Shown here: positions 12,476-23,540 of the stretch, one piece after another
How the letters are laid out: each line of letters opens with the position of its first letter
Numbering within the stretch: the first letter of the stretch is position 1
DNA from: Liquidambar formosana
Lineage: Eukaryota; Streptophyta; Magnoliopsida; Saxifragales; Altingiaceae
Assembly (NCBI GenBank): GCA_039720395.1
Contig: CM077832.1
Span: forward strand, 25,569,607-25,633,606
Reading direction: 5' to 3'
Length of the DNA stretch: 64,000 bases
Notes under the pieces: generated by a model
Database searches by the model: none
What the model was told of the DNA's origin: nothing
The model's input: only the letters and a program-made list of their open reading frames with translations
Translations under genes and position numbers: made by a program

Positions 12476-12641
12476 GAGCCGATGGTGGAGGCAGAGCCTG
12501 ATGCTGATGCTAAGCCCGATGGAGCTGATGGAGATGATACCGGTGTGGCGGTGATGATGCTGAGGCCGAGGAAGATGCCAGGGAGGCGAGCGACGATAAG
12601 AGAGACATCGAAGAGACTGAGAGTGGTGATGAGGGTGCTTG
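12476..12641 (+). pseudogene. Acidic C-terminal tail of a truncated plus-strand gene
   Basis: Two frames joined by a shift near 12545 read as a strongly acidic tail (AEPDADAKPDGADGDD, then EEDAREASDDKRDIEETES) ending at a TGA near 12641. It is cut on the left by LTR B. Its place, beyond the DUF7745-like gene and in the same antisense direction, matches the PMD gene of element 3, so it may be the end of a second antisense gene of H. The product is not recognised. Confidence 0.45.
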
Positions 12642-12987
12642 AGGCCTATTTCTTCTTTTCCTCCTTTCTATGTACTTCTGGACATGTATTTGAGCGCATG
12701 AGCACATTTGCACATGTTGTCACCCAATTTACTTGAGCCTTTGGATGTTTGAACCTTGGTATTGATAAACTGTTTGCTTCTGAGCATGATTATGGAATTG
12801 TATGACTGCATGTTGTTTTTTCTTTCTTGCTTTGGAGTTGTATGCTGCAATTGTAATGATGATTGGATGTTGAGGGAGGCCGAGTGGGCCTTTGAAGGAG
12901 TTGACATGTCCTTTTTGAAGTATACAGGTTCTGTTTGCTATGCAGGTTGTTTTTTACATAAAGAAACTGTCGTGTTGTCAGAACGAA
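12642..12987. other. Intergenic stretch, nothing recognised
   Basis: T-rich sequence that would be the 3' untranslated region of the truncated acidic-tail gene and the spacer before the next promoter. No coding signal is seen. Confidence 0.5.
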
Positions 12988-13094
12988 TGGGCCTATGGCC
13001 CATAACAGCCTATCCACGCTTATCATGTAGGTGTGGGCACCATGCCCACTCATGCTGGCATGGTAGGCGTGAGTGGGTTTATCCCTATATAAAA
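12988..13094 (+). promoter_or_regulatory. Promoter of antisense gene in H: palindromes plus TATA
   Basis: GGGCCTATGGCCC (12989) and GTGGGCACCATGCCCAC (13033) are near-perfect palindromes. They are followed by a TATA box CTATATAAAA at 13085-13094 and, 116 bases on, the ATG of the DUF7745-like gene. The order palindromes-TATA-gene repeats at both antisense genes of element 3. Confidence 0.6.
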
Positions 13095-13209
13095 TAGTCC
13101 GAAGCAGTGGATCATCTAACATTCAGTCCATTTGAAAGAAAAACACAGAGAACACTCTCAAAAACTCTGAAGCTTTCCAAAGTTCTCGTTTCCTCTAGTT
13201 AAGGGCCCT

Positions 13210-14676
13210 ATGGCTAGTGCTTTTGCTCCCCGACTCTTCCCTTGCTCTCACGAGGGTTTGAAAAAGTGGGCACGCAGGTTCTCTTTTGAAGAGGTGAGTC
13301 ATATCCGCCCTGTTTATGGAAATCTTGTTTCATTGGTAGAAGTAGATGTGCATATTCCACTGATGGAAGCTTTGATTAGCCGTTGGAATAGGGAGCATGC
13401 TTGTTTTAGATTTGGCACTTGTGAAATGGTTCCCATTCTAGAGGAACTTGGGAGGTTGATGGGATTACCCCATAGTCATAATGACTTGATTGATCCCATT
13501 AGTCGAGGAGGGAAGAATGCTTTGAGTGATATGCTTGGGATTTGCCCAAACCATCTGTCTTTGAAATCAGGGGGTGCTAGGACGACCCCTAAGTGTTCTC
13601 TGCGCTTCCTTTTGAGTCATTTCGCTCACTCGGTAGGGTATGCGAACCATGCAGCGGCATTCACTCGTGACGAGGAGAGTTGGAGGCAGAACCGTGCTCG
13701 AGTCTTTGCTTTGGTAGTGTATGGATCGTTTATCTTTGCATGCGTGCTAAGCCTCGTCGATAGCAAAATCAGTACTGTCGTGGATCAACTGGAGAAAAAC
13801 AGGATTGTGATTCTGATGATCTTGAGCGAGATGATTCGCTCCTTGCACTGTTGTAGTGTTGATGGTAGTAGTCCATTTTTGGGATGCGCTGCTCTTCTTA
13901 GGTATGGTTCTAGAGTACTTGTTTTAATTCCAAACTATCCCTGTAGGTAGCTATCATCGAGAAGATTTGATTCACGACCATCTGTGCGCCAGCACTGTGG
14001 CACGGTATTCCCTAGACATGGTCCAGTGGGAGTTATTTCTAACTGATCCCCCTTTGAGGTGATTGCGTAGAAGATGAGTTGGCTTTGCCAGTGTGATGCC
14101 ATCTAGAGCTGTGATGTAGGGTTCTTTGTCCTACTAGTCGGGCTGTATGGCATGTCTGCTTTTCTCACACATCGAGTACTTCGTCAGTTTAGTAAAGTTC
14201 AGGGCATTCCAACTGCTGTTGACATCTCGTCCTGGTTGTTTGACTTTGTTCCCTCTTCTGAGAAGAAGACTCGGGAGGCTATGAGGATGTGGAAAGGGAA
14301 AAACCATTATCCCATAGCTTATGGGTATGATGCTGAGGGATCCTTTGGGAACTGGTATGCGACTCAGGATTATCTGACCTGGGTGTCACATGGCTTTGGA
14401 GCCAACTTGGAGCTGTCAGGACCATCTGCGTCCCTATTTGTCAATCCATCATATGAAGATTTCCTTACTAACTAGTAGGTGCATCATGAGACCATTCGTC
14501 ATAGTTAGTTGTCTGTCCAGTGGTCTTTAGAGAGTCAGTGTGCCGAACTACAGACTGAGAAGGGTCGTTTGAGTGCCGAGCTCAAGTCATTGCACATAGG
14601 TGTGCGAGAGACAGTGGCTGAGGCTGAGGAACTAGCGTTACCTGAATCATCATCTGGCGATACTTCGACTCAGTGA
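13210..14676 (+). pseudogene. Antisense DUF7745-like gene of element H
   Basis: The ATG at 13210 opens 246 codons with features of the plant DUF7745 family, as I recall it: YGNLVSLVEVDVHIPLMEAL, then WNREHACFRFGTCEMVPILE and EELGRLMGLP. After a TAG at 13950 the protein continues in another frame (SYHREDLIHDHLC, WELFLTDPPL). It returns to the first frame at 14152-14475 (WLFDFVPSSEKKTREAMRMW) and, after two more stops, ends in a coiled coil (LQTEKGRLSAELKSL) at a TGA near 14676. It lies antisense, downstream of integrase, the place where Tat elements are known to carry extra genes. Family assignment is from memory of motifs; function is unknown. Confidence 0.7.
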
Positions 14677-15504
14677 CATAAGGAGCGCAGTTTCTTTGGT
14701 AAAGTACTAAAAAGATTTCATAGAGTTTAATCCAGGGACTGTTTCCTGATGCGTTCTCCCCTGTAGTTGCCAAGCTTTCCTTTTGAGTAGTTTTCTGTTG
14801 CAAAACTAGCATTTGTATCTTTGTGCGCGTGTGCTTTAGGGTGTGCTATGCGTGTTTTGTTTTATTTTGAAAAGAAAACTTTGCAAGCAATAAATGTGTA
14901 AATTTCTACCTTTCAATTGCAATGGCTTCATTTGAATCCACTAGGCACTTTCACATAGATTAGTTTTGAAAACTTGAACTCATTAGACAAACTAACGGTG
15001 CTGTGGACGTCCTGCCGCTGTCCTGTTTTGAGGAAATTTCAGCCATTAGAGCCTTAGTGAGTAGCAAACCATGAATAAGTAGTCACAGTCTTCAATTATC
15101 CCCGGTTCTGTGATCGGAAAGGAGTTCTGAGTGATGATGGACGCCAAACGCTTTCCTTTGAGCAACTTTTCTTCTAGTACTCAGTCTTTGTGAAGAAGGG
15201 AACTTGGATGTCACCCCTTTATAGGAATCATTGTGGCTTGCCGGAATCTCTTGATTGCTTTGAAACTGTTGGAGCGGAAACCATGGGAGCTGCTTTTTTT
15301 GTTTTGTTTTTATTTTATTTTATTTTAACGGACTCCCGATTGAATATGTCTCACCCCAATCTTAGTGGAATGGAGCAGTCGTATAGTTGAGTTAAGCAAA
15401 GGAATTCATTTCACAGAATTGACTTTGGCATTGATCACAATCTCTTGATGATAGAAAAGGGGTTTCACAAGTTCCAATCTTTTAACTAAATTCATTTTTC
15501 ATCT
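14677..15504. other. Spacer between antisense gene and integrase end
   Basis: Non-coding. It holds a T-rich run (15296-15326) that on the minus strand is an A-rich tract like the one after integrase in element 3 (27060). No gene is seen. Confidence 0.55.
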
Positions 15505-16560
15505 TTAGGCATAGTACCTTCGGACTGCGTCGGAGTTCACTGGGCCATAGAGCTCTTGGCTGTCCATCTCTGTCATTATGAGGGCTCTTCCTGAGAACGC
15601 CTTTTTCACGATATAAAGGCCATCATAGTTGGAGTGAATTTTCCTCGGGGATCTTCTTGGTGAGGCAGTCTCTTCTTGAGAACCAAATCTCCTTCTCTGA
15701 ATTGCTTAACTCTCACTTTCTTGTTGTAGGCTCTTGCCATTCTTCTTTGGTAACATTGACTGTGACAAATGGCTCTTAATCTCTTTTCTTCAATTAAGTT
15801 AAGCTGGTCGTGTTGGGCCCTAGCCCATTCTACTTCTTCGAGTTTTGTTTCTATGAGAATCCTGAGGAACGGTATTTCAACTTCAACCGAGAGCACTGCT
15901 ACCATTCCGTAGACCAAGGAATACGGAGTTGCCCCTATGGACATGCGTATGGAAGTGCGATATACCAATAGTGCATATGGTAACATGTCATGCCAGTCAT
16001 GGTAAGTGGTAGTCATTTTTGCGACTATCCTTTTGATGTTCTTGTTTGCCGCTTCGATAGCCCCATTCATCTGCGGGCGATAGGTTATAGAATTGCGATG
16101 GTTGATCTTGAATGTGCCACATAGTTCCCTCATCATATCGTTGTTCAGGTTGGTGGCGTTATCACTAATGATGCAGCTCGAGCTACTTTCTTTGTGATGT
16201 TGGCATACAATTCTGCCTCTACCCACTTGGTGAAGTAATTGATGGTTACTAGGATGAATTGGTGACCGTTTGATGCTTTCGGGTTTATATTACTTATGAC
16301 ATCCATGCCCCACATTGAAAATGGCCATGGGGTTGTCATGTTGTTGAGGGGCAGCATGGGCACTTTCTCCTTCGCTGCATAGACCTGGCATTGGTTGCAG
16401 GAACGAGCAAACCTAACACAGTCATTTTCCATGGTCGTCCAGTAGTAACCCATCCGTATGATTTTCCAAGCTAGCATGAACCCGTTCATGTGGGCCCTAC
16501 ATTGCCCTGCGTGGGCCTCCTCGATGAGTCGCGAAGCTTCTCAAGCGTCGACATATTTGA
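15505..16560 (-). pseudogene. pol: Integrase of element H
   Basis: Zinc-binding part: AHMNGFMLAWKIIRMGYYW and CNQCQ near 16400. Core: WGMDVIS (16310), IISDNA (about 16160) and the glutamate in MNGAIEAANKNIK (about 16045), so all three catalytic acids are present. C-terminal domain: ARAYNKKVRVKQFREGDLVL, then after a shift near 15625 YDGLYIVKKAF, ending at TAA 15507-15505. A frameshift near 16170 splits the core. The enzyme is not functional as read. Confidence 0.85.
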
Positions 16561-17330
16561 GTAGTACAGAGTCATAAGATCTCTTGTAGAGAATATCGTT
16601 GTCAAAGAAAAATTGCATTGCCATCCTCCGAATAGGTTCGTTTGTTAGTGTCCGTCGCAGCATCGAGGTATTTCCTCTCCTTGATGAAGACTATGATGTC
16701 TTGGTACCATGGTCTCCCGTCAGGTTCTTCCTCTACTAAGATCTGCATGATGCCTTCTATTAGGCAGGTATGGGCTGGGCTATGCCTGATTGTGATTTCC
16801 ACGGGATGTATGTCACGATCATCCGGGATGTTCATAAGAGAGGCTAGGATGGCAAGTGCATCTGCGAACTGGTTCCTAGACCTTGGCAGGTATTCGAATG
16901 TAATCTTACGGAACCTAAGAATGAGTTCCATAAGATATTGGTGGTATCTGACCAACTTCGGATCTTTCGTCTTCTAATCGCCCAATGTTTGACAGATGAT
17001 GAGTATAGAGTCTTCGTACACCTCGATATCTTGGATACCAAGATCTAATGCTGCTTGAAAACCTATAATGCATGCTTCGTACTTGGCCATATTGTTGGTG
17101 CATGAGAATCGGAGCTTGATGAAAAGTGGGAGATGAGTGCTCTGTGGTGATACAAGGACAGCCCCGATTCCTTAGCCTGTTATGTTGGTAGATCCGTCGA
17201 AGTATAACCGCCATTCAAGGTATTCTTCGGGTTCTTCTTCTGTAAGGTTCATCAAATCCTCGTCTGGAAAGAATATGTGCATAGATTCATAATTTGGCAG
17301 GAGCGTTTCAGCTAACTGATCGGTAATAGC
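16561..17330 (-). pseudogene. pol: Archaeal-type RNase H of element H
   Basis: YFDGSTNI at about 17200, KYEACIIGFQAALDLGIQD, then VYEDSILII and SRNQFADALAILAS (about 16850) mark an aRNH like that of element 1. In-frame stops (for example after TNITG and in LGD*KTKD) and a shift break it. It sits between the first RNase H and integrase, the Tat order. Confidence 0.8.
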
Positions 17331-18830
17331 CTACCCTTTCATGGCTTTCTGTGTGATGAATACTATGTCAAATTCTGTCAATAGCATCTGCCACCTAGCT
17401 AGTCTGGCCATAAGTGAAGGCTTTTCGAATATGTACTTAAGCGGATCCATGCGGGCGTTGAGGTATGTAGTGAAATGGAGTATGTAGTGCCGTAGTCGTT
17501 GCGCTAAGCCAAAGCACAGCAAGTTCTTTCTAAGGTAGTGTACCTTATTTCGTAATCTGCGAACTTCTTGCTTAGGTAGTAGATGGCCCTTTCTTTTCTT
17601 TTGGTTTCATTGTGCTGCCCCAGTATGCACCCCATAGAGGTCTCTAGAATAGTTAGGTACATGAGCAGTAGTCGGCCTAGTGTTGGTGGTACCAGGATTG
17701 GCGGGTTAAGGAGATGCTCCTTGATCTTTTTAAAGGCTTGCTAGCATTTTGTAGTCTATTCGATGGGCACGCCTTTCCTCAGTAGCTTGAAAATTGGTTC
17801 GCAGGTAGTAGTCAACTGAGAGATAAACCTGCTGATGTAATTGATTCTGCCCAGGAAACCTCTGATCTCCTTCTGGGTTCTTGGTGTCGACATGTCGATG
17901 ATAGCTTTGGCTTTGGATAGATCGACCTCGATTCCTTCTTGGCTGACTATGAATCCCAGTAACTTGCCTGATGTAACCCCGAATATGCACTTGGTGGGGT
18001 TAAGCTTGAGTTGATACTTACGGAGCCTTCGAAAAAGCTTCCTCAGATCTGTCACATGATCTTCTTCTTTCTAAGATTTAGCAATCATGTCATCTACATA
18101 AACCTCCAATTCTTTGTTGCCTCATGTCATGGAATAGGGTTGTCGTAGCCCTCTGATATGTTACTTCTGCGTTCTTTAACCCGAAGGGCATAACTTCGTA
18201 GCAAAAGGTGCCCCAGTATGTAATGAAAGACGTCTTTTCCTAGTCAGATTTGGACATCTTGATCTGGTTGTATCCTCAGAAACCATCTATTAAGGAGAAC
18301 ATCTCATGCCCAGCAATATTGTCCACCAGTACGTCTATGTATGGTAAGGGAAAGTCGTCTTTAGGGCTAGCCCGATTAAGATCCCTGTAATCAACACACA
18401 TCCGGACCTTGCCATCTTTCTTTGGAACTGGCACTATGTTGGCAACCCAATCTGGGTAAGTAACAACTCTCAAGAATCCTACTTCGAATTGCTTCATGAC
18501 TTCTTCCCTGATCTTGAGCGACCATTCTGGTTTCATTCTTATGAGTTTCTATTTGACTGGCTTGAACTCAGGTTTTAGAGGCAACTGATGCTCCACAATG
18601 TCTGTGTCTAAACCGGGCATGCCGTGGTACGACCAAGCGAACACATCCTGGTATTTTGTTAAGAGAGACGTGAGCTCTCCTTGCTGAGAAAGTGATAGCT
18701 TGGAACCGATTCTGACTTCCTTGACACTATCTTTCGTCCCGATGTTGACAACGATAGCTTCTTCTAGATTGGGTTTTGGATAATTGTCGTATCGCTCGAC
18801 CATTTCCAGTATCTCTTGCATATCCTCCTC
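17331..18830 (-). pseudogene. pol: RT and degenerate RNase H of element H
   Basis: RT pieces lie in several frames: AFAWSYHGMPGLD-type linker (18821-18549), VPKKDGKVRMCVDYRDLN (18536-18276), YVDDMIAKS near 18090 and KLLGFIVSQEGIEVD (about 17960). The RNase H follows (GFLGRINYISRFI, YEIRYTTLERTCCALA). As in element 1 its DASD site is changed (MYLTILETSMGCIL). At least four frameshifts or stops make it a relic. Confidence 0.85.
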
Positions 18831-19192
18831 CTCATAGTCATTTTCAGTAGCTGCATTAATCTCAACCTCGAAGTCATGTCTAATGAGAAGGTTTTCTTGT
18901 TCATCTGCAGTTATGGTGCTTGTTTTGTGGATTATTCCTGAAGCACACGCATTTTACAGGCAAAAATTAAGAACACATTCCTTTTAAAAGAAAACGAGAT
19001 AATCGCAATGCATTAATCATCATGTAAAATACAAGTGATAATGCTCTTTTAAGGAAAGCATGAAAGATAGTTTGAAAATGAAATCACATGACATTTAAAG
19101 GAAAGATAGTGGTCTCTTGTGTGAAAGAGGTTGCCCTTGCTGGTGGGAGACCGTGAGCTAATAGGGGGTAATGCTGCTTGTAATTGATTTAC
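18831..19192 (-). other. Probable protease-RT intron and 5' end of RT frame, element H
   Basis: A donor GGGTAAAT at 19192 and an acceptor CTTCAG ending at 18938 bound a 255-bp non-coding stretch at the same border as the introns of elements 1 and 3. From 18937 an acidic open segment (NAATENDYEEEDMQEI) leads into RT. The joined frame is off by one base, so either the copy has decayed or I have one site wrong. Confidence 0.45.
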
Positions 19193-20262
19193 CCTAAGGA
19201 GGCCTGCCTCTTCATAGGGATAGGCACAGTGATCCAGTTGTAGAGTTGCTCCCCGGTTTTTACAACACGGATGGAGTTGGTGGGTGGAATCATTGGAGAT
19301 TCATCCACAGTAGTGACCTTAGCATCTTCGGAAAAGACCCACTTCAGGATTTCTTCTGGTACTTTACCATAGTCAAAGGCTTTTTGGTAATCTCAAGACA
19401 CCATTTGGCCTTGGTTTTCTTGCAGATCTTACCCGATGTCTATTACGGGGATAGTGTTGTAGCTTTCTAAGAAGGCTAACTTCTTTTGCCTTCTCTTTTC
19501 CCTTTTTTGTTTCTTGTCCTGCCTGGTTAGGCGATATCCGAGTCCCCAAGTACCAATGGACTGCGGAAGTTCTATTGGGTTTACAATCCCCTGCAGTGTC
19601 TTTCCTAGTCCTTTTCCAGTCTCGAACCCGTTCTTCACAAGGGTTTTGGCAATCATGAGGCAGTTCTCTGAAATCTCTGCTTCGCCTGGCATTGGTGCTC
19701 CTTTTGGGACGTAAATAATGGGAACCACTTCGTAAGAGCTGAAAGATGCCGGATTGTTCTCGATATCGATGTAGGGGATTGTTGAGGCACGATAGATAGT
19801 ATAATCATCTTCTGCAAAGATCGTGACTAGGTAATCTTTTATTACATATTTGATGCTTTGGTGGAGGCTCGAGGGGACTGCCCTTGCTGAATAAACCCAA
19901 GGATGCCCGAGTAGGAAGTTGTAGGCAGTGGGTATGTCAAGGACTTGGAATGTGATCTGGAAAGTGTATGGTCCCATTTCCACGGGCAAATCTATTTTTC
20001 CTAGCACTTCCCGGTGTGATCCGTCAAAGGCTCAGATGACCGTGCAGTAGGGGCGAAGATCTGATCTCTCGTACCCTAGCTTTGTGATTGTGATTAGTGG
20101 GCACACATTGAGCGCGGACTCGTTGTCTATCAGAACTCTTCCTACCACCTTGTCTTTGCATTTTACCACAATATGGAGGGCTTGATTGTATCCAATCCCC
20201 TCAGGGGGTAGCTCATCTTCTATGAAAGTTATGGCTTTGGTAGCCAATACTTGCCCCACCAT
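19193..20262 (-). pseudogene. pro: Protease and G-patch-like tail of element H
   Basis: The protease motif reads VLIDNESALNVCPL (about 20130). The usual DNGS has become DNES, which should damage the active site. FLLGHPWVYSARAVPSSLHQ follows at about 19890. The tail has NGFETGKGLGKTLQG, a G-patch-like core (about 19630), and a lysine/arginine-rich run (RQDKKQKREKRRQKK). One stop at 19429 precedes further coding residues up to the intron donor. Confidence 0.8.
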
Positions 20263-21190
20263 ATTCTAGAAGTTCTCTGGTGTGATGTTCGAAGGGATAT
20301 GTGCCTCATTGAGGACTTTAGCCAAGGCACTGCGGTGGGTTTCTGATGCCACGAGCAAACCCAGGATAGAGATCTGAGCTGGCATTTTGTTGAGTTGTTC
20401 TACGAGGTTGTACTCGTTCTTCTTGAGAGCTCTTAGGAACTTGTTGAGGTCTTCTTCCGTTACCGGTGCCTTGATTCCGTTTGCCTCATGAGACTTGTCT
20501 TTCCCTTTCTTTCGCAAGAGTTCAAGTTCAGCGGGCGTGTAACATCTACCGGATTGAGTCATTCCTCCGATTTCTCCCACATCGGCCTCAATTCTGACTT
20601 CCGTCCCATCTAAGTAGGTCGCCTTTAATCTATAACTCCAAGGCACAGCATGATAGGGGACATACGGGAGTTGTTGGGAGATACTTATCGTTATTGGTTG
20701 TGGCTCAAAGATAGTGATGGTCGTCTCCTACTTTGGTGACGAGATAGAGATAACATGGGCCTTCTAAGAGTACACCTTTTGTAGCATTCTGAGTGGTAAT
20801 CAGTGGAAAACTCATGAAATCCAAGGTGAAAGTAGCATTGACTTCTTCCATACCACTCTGGTCCTCTCTAGGAGTGATGACATAATATATGGCATTTGCG
20901 TCGAACTAGAAGCTCAAAAAACCGCATTCAAGCAAGTCTTGTATCCTACGCCTGAGGTGCATGCACCTATTTGTATGATGTCCGATCGCTCCAAAATGAT
21001 AATCACATTGCTCCCCGAGTTAGAAACCTCGATCTTGGGGATTTGGGGGATACTGTGGTAGTGGTTGTATCAGACCTGCAGCGATGAGATTTGGCAGCAA
21101 ATGGGAGGGTGGTATGGGTAGGTCACTGAGTATCCTATCCTGATTCATGCCTCTTGCTGGGAGTCCCCAAACGATTGGTCCTGGGAAGAA
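20263..21190 (-). pseudogene. gag: Gag C-terminal region with zinc knuckle, element H
   Basis: The knuckle CDYHFGAIGHHTNRC lies near 21000, followed by RRRIQDLLECGFL, the same arrangement as in element 1 gag. A 126-codon frame (20646-20266) with EYNLVEQLNKMPAQISILGLL corresponds to the segment that leads from gag to protease. Several stops interrupt the stretch between. Confidence 0.7.
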
Positions 21191-22734
21191 AGATTGATTG
21201 GTCTAGTTTCTGTTGGTTTCATGACGAACTAAAGCTTCCACTACATTTCTTAGAGTCCTTACTTCCTTGCAAAGTTCGTCTAGACTTTCCATCAATGGAG
21301 GGGATTCTGGGATAGCCCCATCTCTTTCATCTGGGCAGGTCATAACAACTTGCCATTCCTCAACACCGGTTAGATTCATGCTAACCTGCGCTCCTGGCTT
21401 TGTTATTAGTTGAGATGGGTCAGCCTTTCCCCTTCGAAAATTGCTCCGCAAGACTCTACCGTTTCCCTGTACTCGTTTCTGAGATTAGTAGCTGTGCTGC
21501 TTAGGCATGAGTCTACTGATCTGCTGGCGACGGTAAACTTGGTATGGCAAATTTCTGGTTTCCAGTTGGTGGTGATAGAGAGGCTTGTTGTCGACATTCT
21601 GATAGGCGATGATGGGAAACTTCTTTCTTGACGCCAATCGAAGTACCAAGCTGTCGATATAGGGTTGGAGAAGCTCCCTCGTATACCCCTTATGGTACAC
21701 AGGGGTTAAGTCCTGTTGATAGGCGATGATGGGGAACATGACATCGGCGGATGGCAATAGTAGCCCTTTATTGATGTATGGCTCGACGGATTCAATCGTT
21801 GGTCTTTTCAGCCTAACATAGGGGCTTCTCCCTTTATTTTCGATAACATTAGTGTATGAACCATCTTCTCTTCCTAGCTTGAGATGTACCCTACCTCCTG
21901 GTGGTTTAATAAGTTGAGAAGGATCGAACATGTCTTCATGCATTGGTGCTTTCCCCTTTCGCGTGAGCTGGGCGTAAGGGTTCTTTGTCCAACCGGATAG
22001 GTCCTCTCGGCCGTATTCCGCTTGATCTTTCTGGCACGACAATTCCATAAATGTGAAAGGCTTTTCTAGAGCAGTGCTTTGCTCGAACGGAGAGTGAGTG
22101 GGAACTCTACATGAGATATGTATAGCCATGAACTCTTCCTCGGCTATCTATCGAGTCAGGCTTTGCTGCAAAGATTCCTGTGGCAGGGCTTTATGGTGTT
22201 TCTTGGTATCCGTGTCCAAGTCATCGACAGTGGCTGATTCTTTGTAATAAGCTTCACAGTAGCATGGTTTTCACCAATTATACCCATTCTCGTCTATCCC
22301 TTGATAGATAGGTCTCTTCCGGCCTCTGTAGGCAATGATAGGGAACTTGTACCCTTCTGCTTCCTTCAACATCCCATTCTCGAATAGGGGCCTTAATGCT
22401 TTCTTCATAAAGATAGCTTGTTGAATTGGGGTGCCGTCTATTTGATACGCTATGATAGGGAAGTGCTTGGGCGAAGCCTATAAGAGATACCCCCACATGA
22501 GGTAAGGCTGAATTGAGCTGGCGGTCGGTTGCTCCAGTGGGATGAGATCTAGGGCTTGCCCTATTATGTTGACCTCTTCTTGACCTTCCCTTGTCTCTTC
22601 GAATTCAAGCCTTACTTGTGTTCCTGGTGAGGTTATGAGCTGCACTGGGTTGAAAACCCCTTCCTGGTTATCGACTTCATTTGCCATAGGAGCCAAAGAA
22701 GGCCCTGAGACAATACACTCCATTCCCCATGAAC
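21191..22734 (-). pseudogene. Gag-linked region with repeated FPIIAYQ and DPSQLI modules
   Basis: I do not recognise this protein region. Two kinds of module repeat. One is F/A-D/N-P-x-QLI-x-x-PG-x-x-V near 22650, 21920 and 21420. The other is a unit of about 38 residues ending FPIIAYQ or FPIIAYR near 22455, 22340, 21735 and 21612, often preceded by PYI/PYL-x-x-G-x-L. They are arranged as one DPSQLI-like module followed by two FPIIAYQ units, twice, then a third DPSQLI module with a coiled coil (ESLDELCKEVRTLRNVVEAL). Stops fall at 22478 and between the frames. The right edge at 22734 is an abrupt join to element 3. Confidence 0.6.
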
Positions 22735-23540
22735 TTAACCCGTCTTTTCACCCTTTGCCACAATAACAGCCTTATCATGCCACTCCCACCAAAACCAAGG
22801 CCATCAACCCCTCACCAATATTGCCAATACCATCGTGCACCCAGCTATAACACTATGGGAAAGAGGGTTCCTACCGTCCTTATCGATTATTCAAGACCTC
22901 ATTGACCAAAAGGTTTTGTTGTTGCCCAGAAAATCTATCCAATAAGGGCTGAAAGAAAAATATGAAGCAGGGGATCCTCAGGTCGGCCTATTAGGTGAAT
23001 CATCGGGGAAATTTGATTACTATGTGTTGTACTCGAGCTTGAGTCCAATGATAGATGAGCCGATAATTCCTATAAGTTGGGATGACTTGCCAATGGAAAT
23101 GGAGAACATTGATATGATAGAATGGGATGACTTAATGAATGACTCCGTGGAAGTCCATGACATGTGGGCTAGTGATGATGAGTTGGATCATATAACTAGA
23201 GGGGGTCGTCATTTCAAGCCTCCACACTTAGAATCTGAGAATCCGTTAGGAGATTTGGAGGGGCAGAGGCATCTTGACTCGCAAGAAGAAGTGGATAAGG
23301 TGCTTAGGTAGCTGAAGAAGACCAATGCCAACATCACTATTTAAGGCTTGCTCATGGCCTTACACAAGCACAAACAAATCGTACTGAAACTGCTGAATCA
23401 GATACAAGTGCCCGTTGATACATCTCCTGAGGGACTAGTACATTCGGTGAATCCAACTCCCAAGAACTCAACTATTGTGTTCACAGATGTGGACCTACCT
23501 AAAAGCAGGCCAAACCATTCCCAAGCTCTCTATGTGACCG
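22735..23540 (+). pseudogene. gag: gag end and gag-protease linker, element 3
   Basis: It starts inside the second zinc-knuckle region and continues through acidic segments (EWDDLMNDSVEVHDMW, GRHFKPPHLESENP) with at least three in-frame stops. At about 22848-22886 a stretch of roughly 38 bases matches the protease-start sequence at about 23544-23582 in place of the expected knuckle. Confidence 0.75.

Larger units (their letters stand above)
12476..22734 (-). mobile_element. Older Tat element H, 3' part
   Basis: Minus-strand remnants of gag C-terminus, protease, RT, RNase H, aRNH and integrase (22734-15505), followed by a plus-strand antisense gene (13210-14676). It is more decayed than element 1, with many frameshifts. 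Its 3' LTR is not visible because element 1 sits at 12475. Its 5' part is probably the minus-strand remnant at 49928-64000, separated by element 3; that link is inferred from orientation and complementary domain content. Confidence 0.75.
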
